Shown in pieces: positions 26,777 through 34,440 of a stretch of DNA of 64,000 nt. The notes below the pieces were generated by a model. It made no database searches, was not told the DNA's origin, and worked only from the letters and a program-made list of their open reading frames with translations. The DNA is from CBFGTV01 sp965652145 (lineage in GTDB: Bacteria; Bacillota; Clostridia; Peptostreptococcales; Natronincolaceae): the NCBI GenBank assembly GCA_965652145.1, contig CBFGTV010000001.1, positions 1-64,000 of the forward strand. Reading direction: 5' to 3'. Position 1 is the first letter of the stretch. The number at the start of each line of letters is the position of its first letter. A program made the translations under genes and the position numbers.

Positions 26777-27596
26777 AAGATATATACAATTAGAAAGCAG
26801 CCTGTTTAATGTATCCATTACAATGTATGGAATTTCCATGGTGCTGTACTTTTTATTTTTTGTCATGCGGGGTGAAAAATACGGCCGATATGCCACTTTG
26901 CTTATTCGGCTGGGCTGGTTATTCCATACCATTGCGTTGATTACCAGGGGATTGGCAGCGGGCCGGCTTCCGTTAACCAATCAATACGAATTTGCCACTT
27001 GCTTCGCCTGGGGAGTGGCTCTATGCTTTATCATTTTTGAGCATAAATATAGCTTTACAGCCATGGGAACCTTTGTTGCACCCATTGTATTTCTGATTAT
27101 TGGCTATGCAGCGATGCAATCTAAGGATATAAGGCCCCTTATGCCGGCATTACAGAGCAACTGGCTCATCTTGCACGTGGCCACGGCAATAATTGGCTAT
27201 GGAGCCTTTGGGGTAGCCTGTGGTGTATCAGGTATGTATCTATTAAAAGAAAAATTTCCAAGGGAACACTTTTTCAAAATGCATATTCCTGACCTGGAAA
27301 AGCTTGATTTAATCAGCTATCGGGCCATTGGTTTAGGCTTTTTATTCCTCAGCCTTGTGATGGTAACCGGGGCCATTTGGGCTGAACAGGCCTGGGGCAG
27401 GTATTGGGCATGGGACCCAAAGGAAACCTGGTCATTTATTACATGGATTATTTATGCTGTCTATCTACATGCTAGAATTTCTAAAGGCTGGAGGGGCAAA
27501 AAAGCAGCTGTATTCAGTGTAATTGGCTTTATCTGTGTACTATTCACCTATATTGGTGTCAATACGCTATTACCAAGTATTCATAGTTATGCTTAG
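26766..27596 (+). CDS. ccsA: Cytochrome c biogenesis protein CcsA
   Basis: 276 aa, about eight membrane helices. The heme-handling tryptophan-rich motif WGRYWAWDPKETWS lies near residue 210, with conserved histidines on nearby loops. Exports heme and ligates it with ResB. TTG 26766 is chosen for the AGGAGG 8 bases upstream; the GTG at 26757 overlaps that site. Confidence 0.9.
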   Translation: MNLERYIQLESSLFNVSITMYGISMVLYFLFFVMRGEKYGRYATLLIRLGWLFHTIALITRGLAAGRLPLTNQYEFATCFAWGVALCFIIFEHKYSFTAMGTFVAPIVFLIIGYAAMQSKDIRPLMPALQSNWLILHVATAIIGYGAFGVACGVSGMYLLKEKFPREHFFKMHIPDLEKLDLISYRAIGLGFLFLSLVMVTGAIWAEQAWGRYWAWDPKETWSFITWIIYAVYLHARISKGWRGKKAAVFSVIGFICVLFTYIGVNTLLPSIHSYA

Positions 27597-27608
27597 GAGG
27601 AAGGACAA

Positions 27609-28427
27609 ATGATATGGTCGAAGGAGGCAGAAGCTCGAATTAAAAAAGCGCCTTTCTTTGTTCAGGGTTTTGCTAGAAAAAAAGCAGAGGAAGTGGCCAT
27701 GGCAAAGGGAAAGCAAGTAGTAGAGGTGGTAGATTTGGAAGCAGCAAAGGGAAAGGAGATGGTAGACCTTAGCCGGCTAGACACATCCCTTGAAGGAGTA
27801 AAAAATACAAAATATAAAGAGATAAAACTTTGCGGCGGTCATTGTGGCTGCCCCTTGACTTTGATTGATGACAAAGGGGTGGCCATATTGATAGAAGAAA
27901 TCGTTGAACGCAGTCAATTAGAGGCTAGTATTGAAAAGCAGGTGAAGGGTACCTTTCTATATCATCAACGATTCAAGGCCGCCCTTAGTGGTTGTCCTAA
28001 TTGCTGTTCTCAGCCTCAAATTAAAGATATCGGTATTATTGGTTATGCAAGGCCCCATATCAATCAAGGTCATTGCATTGGCTGTAAAAAGTGTAGTAAG
28101 GCTTGTCCTGAAGGATTAATCCAGGTAAAGAATGAACCAATAATTGATGTAGCTCAATGTATTGATTGTGGAAGGTGTAGCCGGGCCTGCCCTACTCGTT
28201 CAATTGTAGATGGCGAAAGGGGCTTCCGGGTAATTGTTGGAGGCAGATTAGGACGACATCCCCATTTAGCCCGACCCCTGGCAGAGGTTCAGGAAATAGA
28301 AGAGCTCTCCCATTTATTAAACAGGTTAGTGGAAATCTATATTCAATGTATCACATCGGGCCAACGGTTCAGCCATAAGATTGAGGGAGAGGGGATCGAG
28401 TCGATTCTGTACCAGCTTAATTCATAA
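27609..28427 (+). CDS. Compact siroheme-[4Fe-4S] reductase-like protein with two ferredoxin clusters
   Basis: 272 aa. Residues 1-35 (MIWSKEAEARIKKAPFFVQG...) resemble the PCP_red domain. C75-x5-C81 and C129-x3-C133 form the siroheme-[4Fe-4S] motif of sulfite/nitrite reductases (PF01077 type). Two [4Fe-4S] ferredoxin motifs follow: CIGCKKCSKACPEG and CIDCGRCSRACPTR (about 155-200). Probably cytoplasmic. Like AsrC or the small dissimilatory-sulfite-reductase-like proteins, but short. Only 12 bp after ccsA, so co-expressed with nrfA. Substrate is unknown: nitrite, sulfite, or electron transfer. Confidence 0.75.
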   Translation: MIWSKEAEARIKKAPFFVQGFARKKAEEVAMAKGKQVVEVVDLEAAKGKEMVDLSRLDTSLEGVKNTKYKEIKLCGGHCGCPLTLIDDKGVAILIEEIVERSQLEASIEKQVKGTFLYHQRFKAALSGCPNCCSQPQIKDIGIIGYARPHINQGHCIGCKKCSKACPEGLIQVKNEPIIDVAQCIDCGRCSRACPTRSIVDGERGFRVIVGGRLGRHPHLARPLAEVQEIEELSHLLNRLVEIYIQCITSGQRFSHKIEGEGIESILYQLNS

Positions 28428-28437
28428 CATCTACTTC

Positions 28438-28481
28438 ATTTGATTTAAATCACATGAAAGGGAATAAATTTAAAGTATAAT
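28438..28481 (+). promoter_or_regulatory. Second CRP/FNR-type activator site and promoter
   Basis: The palindromic core TGATTTAAATCA (28441-28452) within ATTTGAT-N4-ATCACAT resembles the nrfA site. TATAAT lies at 28476-28481; with RNA start at 28488 the centre (28446.5) is again at -41.5. Confidence 0.6.
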
Positions 28482-28518
28482 TAGATAGAGATTATGAAGC
28501 GAATGGGAGATTGTTGTT

Positions 28519-29055
28519 ATGAAGCTATTTAAACTAAAAGAGCTGATTTTTGTCACCCTGACAGTAGCCTTAATGTTTGTTGCGGCCTATATGCTGATTC
28601 CCATAATGGGAATACTGCCTTTGCCTGCCTATCGGGCTCTCTTAGTAGCACCTGTTTATGGGGGCGGGGTTCTTTTAGTTGCCAATTATACTAAAAAGTT
28701 TGGAACGGTTACGATAATCGGAATAATCTTAGGGGTTATTTTAAGTGTTTTTTCAGTATTGATGCTGTTAGTTTCAATTGTTTCCGGTTTATTGACAGAT
28801 CTTCTATGGGGCCTAATATTGGGGGGCTATAAACATCAGCGAAATTGTTTAATGGCGGCGGGCTTTTTTCCTGCCATACAAATACCCATGGTTTTCTATA
28901 TGATGGCCTATACCCTGGGGGGAGCCATGGCAGATTTACTGGCCAAGCCCTTGATTATAATCATTCCCACCCTAATCACCTTCGGTATTGGCTTCTGGGC
29001 AGCTAAAGGAGTATTAAGGGCTATGCTCAAAAGAAGGTTAAAGGCTCAATTTTAA
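28519..29055 (+). CDS. Membrane protein, ECF-transporter S-component-like
   Basis: 178 aa, five or six membrane segments, with LTVALMFVAAYMLIP near the start and Gly-rich helices, like vitamin- or metal-specific S components of ECF transporters (MptD type). Basic C-terminus (MLKRRLKAQF). Substrate unknown. Its promoter mirrors that of nrfA, so it may supply something for the nitrite/cytochrome system. No ATPase or T component lies nearby. Confidence 0.55.
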   Translation: MKLFKLKELIFVTLTVALMFVAAYMLIPIMGILPLPAYRALLVAPVYGGGVLLVANYTKKFGTVTIIGIILGVILSVFSVLMLLVSIVSGLLTDLLWGLILGGYKHQRNCLMAAGFFPAIQIPMVFYMMAYTLGGAMADLLAKPLIIIIPTLITFGIGFWAAKGVLRAMLKRRLKAQF

Positions 29056-29064
29056 TTTTTCAGC

Positions 29065-29100
29065 AGGAATCATCAATCTGACAAGATGGTTCCTTTACCT
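29065..29100 (+). terminator. Rho-independent terminator
   Basis: AGGAATCATC (29065-29074) pairs with GATGGTTCCT (29085-29094), with one wobble pair, then a T-rich tail. Confidence 0.7.
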
Positions 29101-29179
29101 TTTCTACCGAAAGAATATTTCTTCCGCCCCAGGGCAATAATAAACCATAGGACTATTATGGAATAAGGATGATTATACT

Positions 29180-30313
29180 ATGGGAAAAACATCAGTTTCA
29201 GTTGGTATACAGGAAAAGGGGAAAATTTCTGTTTTTCAGCTTACACTTTTAATCTTTACCATTGTTATTGCCACCGCTGATGTACTGTTACCAGCCTTTG
29301 TTGCCCAGGAAGCCAAACAAGATTCGTGGATTGCTGTAATTATAGGAACAATCAGCTCCTTAATTTTAGTTAATCTGTTTTTGACATTGGGTCTTAAATA
29401 TCCCAACAAGACCATCGTAGAATATGCCGTTGATATATTGGGTGTTCCCTTGGGGAAATTGGTAGGCTTTATCTATGCTTATTCCTTAATTTTTTTTACA
29501 GGTACCGTAGTAAGGAAGCTGGGAGAAATATTTGTTACCTCCTTTAATCCAGATGCCCCTATTTACCTCTTTAGTATTACCATTATGATAGTGGCAGCCT
29601 ATAGTGTCTATGGCGGAATCGAAGTGATTGCCAGGGTAAATGAGGTGCTGCTGCCCATCGGGGTCATTGTATTATTGCTAACAGGTATTCTTAATGTTGC
29701 GCAGATGGATTTTCAGCGGTTCTTACCCATATTGTATGATGGTTGGGTACCGCCCCTTAAGGGCGGATTACTGGTTCAAACATGGCTATTAAAGTCCTTT
29801 ATTCTTTTACAGCTTATACCCTATGTTAAAGACGAAGAAAAAAAGAAGATTAGGAAGCACATTAACATTGTAACCGTACTGCTGGGTCAGGGGCTGATGA
29901 TAGGGGTCCTTGCAATTGCTATTTTTGGGCCAATTACTGAAAAATTATTGTTTTCAGCACTGGAATATGTAAGATTTGTAGATTTGGGTCCATTTCTTGA
30001 ACGCTTCGATGTGTTGATCATGCTGGTTTGGATTGCCGGTATTTTTATCAATATTGTTTTGTATTACTATTCGGCAGTTCTTGGATTATCACAGCTCTTG
30101 AAGCTGAAAACCTATCGTCCAATGGTGACACCAGTGGGGGTCATTATTGTAAGCTTTTCAATCATCTTTGCCAGAACAATGGCGGATATCACTCATTTTT
30201 TCCACTATATTTATCCCTTTTATATGTTTACAGTTGCTGCCGGGATTCCCTTTTTGTTACTGGTGGTCTCTTATCTAAAGGACTTGAAGCAAAAAAGGAG
30301 GATTATGAATTAA
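29180..30313 (+). CDS. Spore germination protein GerAB family, copy 1
   Basis: 377 aa, about ten membrane helices of the amino-acid-permease-like GerAB family. Start region ISVFQLTLLIFTIVIATADVLLPAFVAQEAKQDSW is the family pattern. Acts in the inner spore membrane as the germinant-binding B subunit of a GerA-type receptor. No A or C subunit is adjacent on this strand. Overlaps the next gene by one base. Confidence 0.88.
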   Translation: MGKTSVSVGIQEKGKISVFQLTLLIFTIVIATADVLLPAFVAQEAKQDSWIAVIIGTISSLILVNLFLTLGLKYPNKTIVEYAVDILGVPLGKLVGFIYAYSLIFFTGTVVRKLGEIFVTSFNPDAPIYLFSITIMIVAAYSVYGGIEVIARVNEVLLPIGVIVLLLTGILNVAQMDFQRFLPILYDGWVPPLKGGLLVQTWLLKSFILLQLIPYVKDEEKKKIRKHINIVTVLLGQGLMIGVLAIAIFGPITEKLLFSALEYVRFVDLGPFLERFDVLIMLVWIAGIFINIVLYYYSAVLGLSQLLKLKTYRPMVTPVGVIIVSFSIIFARTMADITHFFHYIYPFYMFTVAAGIPFLLLVVSYLKDLKQKRRIMN

Positions 30314-30771
30314 TGGCAAATCTATTTTTCTATGGCTCTATAGCCGTACTCTGGGTTATTTTTATTATCATCAATTTTCGAAAACCAATCAAATTACCCC
30401 ATGTTATAATTGGCATAGCCGCCATGGCATATTCGCTCTTTTATGAAATCATACTGGGTGAATACTATAATTTATATTATTACATCAAAAAAGAAGCTTC
30501 CCCCTTATATATAGCCCTGGCAGGGATTTTGGTGTATCCGATATTAAACATGATCTATACCCACTTTTTACCCAAAAATAAAATACCCGTATTGCTTTAT
30601 ACGGGTGCATGGATCATAGGAATGTTAGTTTTTGAGTATTTAAGTCTACTGACCAAAACAGTTGTGTTTGTACGGTGGCGAATGTTTCCCTGGTCATTGC
30701 TTACATACATTGTTACCTATTTATGGGTCTATTATTTTTACAGCTACCTCAATAAAAAAATTGACACTTAA
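30313..30771 (+). CDS. Membrane protein, CBO0543-like
   Basis: 152 aa, four or five membrane helices. ATG 30313 overlaps the GerAB stop (TAATG), with AGGAGG about 12 bases upstream; the same frame is open from 30028 but that part lies inside gerAB. The C-terminal pattern FEYLSLLTKTVVFVRWRMFPWS parallels IFELMVVARGALVYHNWDYG in the minus-strand gene at 31943-32395, suggesting a shared family (the CBO0543 group of spore formers, from memory). Function unknown. Confidence 0.6.
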   Translation: MANLFFYGSIAVLWVIFIIINFRKPIKLPHVIIGIAAMAYSLFYEIILGEYYNLYYYIKKEASPLYIALAGILVYPILNMIYTHFLPKNKIPVLLYTGAWIIGMLVFEYLSLLTKTVVFVRWRMFPWSLLTYIVTYLWVYYFYSYLNKKIDT

Positions 30772-31853
30772 TTTTTATTGTTTATTGATTTAAGCCTTTC
30801 CATTAAACTAATGGCCAAGGCCCCCGTTTTAGTGATATTTAAAGAAGTACCGTAGATTAAGTGACGAATACCAGGTAACCCGATGGCGGTTATCAGGTTA
30901 TCATAATCCTTGTTATTTAAATTATTAAAGGCCTTTCTAAATCTTTTCAGCTGTAGATTTCTTTGAATGACCCCTTTAATCTGCTTTTCATAATCCCATC
31001 CCTTGGCAATGGTTCTGGCGGCAGCAACTCCCATGGTCAAGGCGTTATATAGCCCAAAGCCCAAGAAAGGGTCTGCGCCCCCCGCTGCATTGCCTGTCAG
31101 TATTAAATTTTTGTAGATCCGGGGGTAGGCAATACCCAGGTTATGCTCAAGTTTGTATTCCTCAATAATCTCATATTGAATATTGGCACCATATAAAAAT
31201 AATTCCCAATAGTAATCGATTTCCTTTTCGTCTACATCGGTGGTAATTAAATTTATAGAGGCCTTTTGATGATTAAAGGGAGTAAGATAGGCATAGCCGT
31301 TTTTACAATAATCCTTATTTAACCAAACAATCAAGGTATTTGGATCAAAATTCCCCAGCACCGTGGCCCCCCTTACATAGGCCCTTACAAACTTCTGCCA
31401 GCAGCCTAGTTCCTCGCTAAAGGAAGGGTTTCCTGTAGCCACAACAACATGGTCATATTCCTTCATTAGCTGTTCATAGTCACCTATTTCATTAAATAAT
31501 ACCTGGGTATTCTTTAGCTTGGAATAGATCTGATATTTTACTGAATCCGTATCTCTGTCTGACTTATATAAATATCCTAGATTTCCTCGTATGACAGTGG
31601 TTTTATTGGGTGAAATATGAATCACCCGGTTAAGGGTGTTTAAAGGTTTTATATTGATTCCCAGATGATCATTAAAGTATTTAAGGGCATCCTTTACCGG
31701 CCTTTGGGCAATTTCCATTGTGGCGATAGCATGGCCCCATTGCTCACCAATGTAGCTGTTTCTCTCATATACCACTGGCCGTATATTGTATTTCTCCAAT
31801 TCGTGGGCACAGGAAAGCCCTGCCTTTCCTGCACCAATAATGGCTACCTTCAT
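30768..31853 (-). CDS. FAD/NAD(P)-binding oxidoreductase, paralogue 1 of 3
   Basis: 361 aa. Rossmann FAD site MKVAIIGAGKAGLSCAHELEK at the N-terminus, a VVVATGNPS dinucleotide stretch near 135, and a C-terminal FAD-ribityl segment GNAAGGADPFLGFGLYNAL near 260. The pattern is closest to the geranylgeranyl reductase/FixC (PHBH-fold) superfamily. Strongly related over its whole length to the genes at 33022 and 39113. Last gene of a five-gene minus-strand operon with small membrane and helical proteins. Substrate unknown. Confidence 0.7.
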   Translation of the reverse strand: MKVAIIGAGKAGLSCAHELEKYNIRPVVYERNSYIGEQWGHAIATMEIAQRPVKDALKYFNDHLGINIKPLNTLNRVIHISPNKTTVIRGNLGYLYKSDRDTDSVKYQIYSKLKNTQVLFNEIGDYEQLMKEYDHVVVATGNPSFSEELGCWQKFVRAYVRGATVLGNFDPNTLIVWLNKDYCKNGYAYLTPFNHQKASINLITTDVDEKEIDYYWELFLYGANIQYEIIEEYKLEHNLGIAYPRIYKNLILTGNAAGGADPFLGFGLYNALTMGVAAARTIAKGWDYEKQIKGVIQRNLQLKRFRKAFNNLNNKDYDNLITAIGLPGIRHLIYGTSLNITKTGALAISLMERLKSINNKN

Positions 31854-31856
31854 GCC

Positions 31857-31946
31857 TTAACCCCCATACTTTTCCATTATTTTAAACCAACCCAACACCA
31901 GTAACCCCAATATAATGATTAAAAAAATGTATAAACCAAGACTCAT
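31857..31946 (-). CDS. Single-span membrane peptide, 29 aa
   Basis: MSLGLYIFLIIILGLLVLGW then FKIMEKYGG: one hydrophobic helix with a short basic tail. ATG overlaps the stop of the upstream gene (ATGA), AAGGAGA precedes it, and it ends 3 bp before the FAD gene. The tight operon packing argues it is real. Function unknown. Confidence 0.6.
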   Translation of the reverse strand: MSLGLYIFLIIILGLLVLGWFKIMEKYGG

Positions 31947-32395
31947 GATGTAATCTCTCCTTTTTGATCTAACACAACAATGGTAAACCAGCTTAATATA
32001 GCCATAACGCCGGTATTTACTACTAAGCTAGTCCCATAATCCCAGTTATGATATACAAGGGCTCCTCTTGCTACCACCATAAGCTCAAAAATAGAATAAA
32101 GAACAGCAAATACCAATACATTGACAACCTGCAGCCATCGTTTTTTTGGATGATATTGAGCTATTAGGGTTCCAATAACTAAAACCGGACCGATGACAAA
32201 AAATACGGAAGAACCCAAAATGGGTATCACCTTATCATTGACCTCATACCAGCCTAAATTGATAGCCTGTACATCTACTGCAAACTGCAGGGCTACAGCC
32301 AGTATGCCGCACCAAATATTAAGCTTTAGCTTTTTCCAATCAACCAGCAGAAAAAACAATATCCAGTTGGCTATAAAAACGATTACCCATTCCAT
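31943..32395 (-). CDS. Membrane protein, CBO0543-like, copy 2
   Basis: 150 aa, about five membrane helices, beginning MEWVIVFIANWILFFLLVDW. Shares spacing of FE...V...W...S residues near the C-terminus with the plus-strand gene at 30313, so distant paralogy is likely. Third gene in the minus-strand operon, 33 bp after a small helical protein. Function unknown. Confidence 0.6.
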   Translation of the reverse strand: MEWVIVFIANWILFFLLVDWKKLKLNIWCGILAVALQFAVDVQAINLGWYEVNDKVIPILGSSVFFVIGPVLVIGTLIAQYHPKKRWLQVVNVLVFAVLYSIFELMVVARGALVYHNWDYGTSLVVNTGVMAILSWFTIVVLDQKGEITS

Positions 32396-32428
32396 CCTGT
32401 ACCACCATCCAGTTTAAGAAATAATTTA

Positions 32429-32656
32429 TTAAAATTTAGGTCGAGGGGGAAATACCTTTGAAATGATACCAGAAGGTGCTTCCAGCCTTTCAATTTTCTG
32501 CTGCAGCTTAACAATGGCCCGCATTTCGTCGTCCCGAAGCTGGGTAAATAAGGCCCGTACCTCTGGATTTCTAATGTCTATCAAATTTTCATTATAAAAT
32601 TTTTGATTGGTTATTCGACTTTGAAGAATGTCCTTTAGAATATTTACTTCCTTCAT
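32429..32656 (-). CDS. Small helical protein, spore-coat (CotF)-like
   Basis: 75 aa, two long helices (ILKDILQSRITNQKFYNENL; VRALFTQLRDDEMRAIVKLQQKI) like half of a ferritin-like bundle, similar to CotF/DUF2383-type coat proteins. C-terminal IISKVFPPRPKF is unstructured. No ferritin iron-ligand set is obvious. Sits 17 bp after another small helical protein; the two may form a heterodimer. Confidence 0.5.
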   Translation of the reverse strand: MKEVNILKDILQSRITNQKFYNENLIDIRNPEVRALFTQLRDDEMRAIVKLQQKIERLEAPSGIISKVFPPRPKF

Positions 32657-32673
32657 AATTTCACCTAATTTCG

Positions 32674-32880
32674 TTATTTAATATCCAGTTTAATCATTTT
32701 ATCCTTCATAAGCTTTAAATGCTCTTGGGCAGTACCATAAAATTCCTTAACCATTTCCTTTAATTCCTTATTCTTCAGAGCCCCTTCATATGCCCTGTAT
32801 TTAGATACCAGTAGCTTTTCCCGGTTTAATGCATTGGTAAAAACCATCATTAAAATATATTCCTGTGAGAGCTTTTCCAA
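32674..32880 (-). CDS. Small helical protein, ferritin-like half bundle
   Basis: 68 aa, all-helical, MEKLSQEYILMMVFTNALNR then KYRAYEGALKNKELKEMVKEFYG; Lys/Glu-rich heptads, with EH and similar residues but no full metal site. TTG start behind GGGGAGG. First gene of the minus-strand operon that ends in the FAD protein; divergent from the second FAD gene 141 bp away. Confidence 0.5.
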   Translation of the reverse strand: MEKLSQEYILMMVFTNALNREKLLVSKYRAYEGALKNKELKEMVKEFYGTAQEHLKLMKDKMIKLDIK

Positions 32881-33021
32881 TTTTCTTCCTCCCCAACTTA
32901 TTTAAAATAAAGTATTAATATTTTTCCTTATAAACGCAAATATTATTCTTAAAGAGCCATTACAAATTTAAATATACTTACAATCAGTCATATACAGAAG
33001 CGTTTAAGGAAGGTGTTCATA

Positions 33022-34092
33022 ATGAAGGTAGCAATAATAGGTGCCGGTATTTCGGGCTTAGCCTGTGCCTTTGAGCTAAAAAAGCATGGTATAACCCCCG
33101 TTATCTTTGAAAAAAAGAGCCATATAGGAGAACAAATTTGTTTTTCCTGTGCTACAATGCACCTTTTTAATCGTTCTATTGTTGATCCCTTAGTGCTTTT
33201 TAAAAGAAAATATGGCTTAGTGATTAAGCCCACCTTCCACCTAAAGGAAATTGTAATGTTTAGTCCTCGATTTAAGGCTGTGGTGAAGGGAAATCTGGGG
33301 TATATCATCAATAGAATGAAAGATAAGCATGCCCTTGCCAATCAAATTTACTCCCAGGTACAGCTTCCCATTGAATTTAATACTTTGATCCATTTAGAAG
33401 ATATAAAAAATGATTTTGACCATATCGTCATTGCTACCGGAGACAGCAATATTGCAAAGCAGTTGAATGTTTGGACAGATATCTTTATCGCCCAATTTCG
33501 TTCGGCCAGTGTGGTGGGAAATTTTAACACCAGTGCAGTATCAATGTGGTCAAATACCGAATATGCTAAAAATGCCTTTGCTTATCTGATTCCCAATGGC
33601 CCCAAGGAGGCTGCCGTCAAGCTAATTATTAACGGCATTAGTCAACGCGAAATAGACCACTATTGGGACCTTTTTCTTTCTACAGAGAAACTAAACTACC
33701 ACATCACTGAAATAAGAGATGCAGAGCATCAGTGTGGCTTTGTATGGCCTTATCAGTTAGATAATATCTATTTTATAGGAAATACAGGAGGTTTTACCGA
33801 CAGTTTATTGGGTTTTGGCCAGCTTAATGCCATTGAAAGTGGCTTACTGGCGGGCCAGGCCATTGCAAGAAATTTAGACTATAACAAATTGGTAAAACCG
33901 ATAGAAGCGGATATGCTCAGACTCTATGAGTTCAGAAAGGCCCTGAACACCTTTGACAACAATGATCTTGATAAGCTAATACTACTATTAAAAACCCCAG
34001 GTATTAAGCAGTTAATTTATAATAATCCAGTTTTTAAGCTGAAACATAGTAGTTTTTTGGCTAAAATTTATAATCATATCGTCAAAAATTGA
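33022..34092 (+). CDS. FAD/NAD(P)-binding oxidoreductase, paralogue 2 of 3
   Basis: 356 aa. MKVAIIGAGISGLACAFELKK FAD site, IVIATGDSN near 140, GNTGGFTDSLLGFGQLNAI near 255, and a C-terminal helical tail with FDNNDLDKLILLLKTPGIK like the other two. ATG 33022 is chosen since AAGGAAGG is 8 bases upstream and all three paralogues then begin MKVAIIGAG. Followed by a two-span small protein and gerAB. Confidence 0.7.
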   Translation: MKVAIIGAGISGLACAFELKKHGITPVIFEKKSHIGEQICFSCATMHLFNRSIVDPLVLFKRKYGLVIKPTFHLKEIVMFSPRFKAVVKGNLGYIINRMKDKHALANQIYSQVQLPIEFNTLIHLEDIKNDFDHIVIATGDSNIAKQLNVWTDIFIAQFRSASVVGNFNTSAVSMWSNTEYAKNAFAYLIPNGPKEAAVKLIINGISQREIDHYWDLFLSTEKLNYHITEIRDAEHQCGFVWPYQLDNIYFIGNTGGFTDSLLGFGQLNAIESGLLAGQAIARNLDYNKLVKPIEADMLRLYEFRKALNTFDNNDLDKLILLLKTPGIKQLIYNNPVFKLKHSSFLAKIYNHIVKN

Positions 34093-34205
34093 GTGCTTGC
34101 CATCGAATAAGGGAAGGTTAGTTTGAACATAATAAAGTAATTAAGATAAACCTTATTCTACAGAATTATTTCAGTAAAAGCCATGGATTAAAGGAGAAAT
34201 AGCAT

Positions 34206-34427
34206 ATGCTTTTGTTTTCGTTTTTTTTGGTTTTTTTTCTGCTATGCTTATCTGATGGTATTTCACTATACATAAACCGAAGGTGGAAGGAATTGATTAC
34301 CGTTGGGGTAATGGTAATGTTTCCAATTATAACCTATATATTATGTCAAATGGAGGTTCTAACCCTATTAGAGGTAATTCATTCTGTCCTAAGGCCTCTG
34401 GGTGAGACTATTTTTAATAAATTTTAA
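34206..34427 (+). CDS. Two-span small membrane protein, germinant-receptor D-subunit-like
   Basis: 73 aa: a first helix (LLFSFFLVFFLLCLSDGIS), a basic loop (NRRWKE), a second helix, and a tail VLRPLGETIFNKF. The same plan appears in the minus-strand gene at 35745. Small two-span proteins like this accompany GerA receptor genes in Bacillus (the D subunits). Stops 13 bp before the preferred gerAB start, so translated together. Confidence 0.55.
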   Translation: MLLFSFFLVFFLLCLSDGISLYINRRWKELITVGVMVMFPIITYILCQMEVLTLLEVIHSVLRPLGETIFNKF

Positions 34428-34440
34428 GGGTGGGAAAGAA

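Noticed and set aside
30028..30312. Upstream extension of the CBO0543-like gene
   Set aside because: It lies inside gerAB; AGGAGG and the TAATG overlap place the start at 30313.
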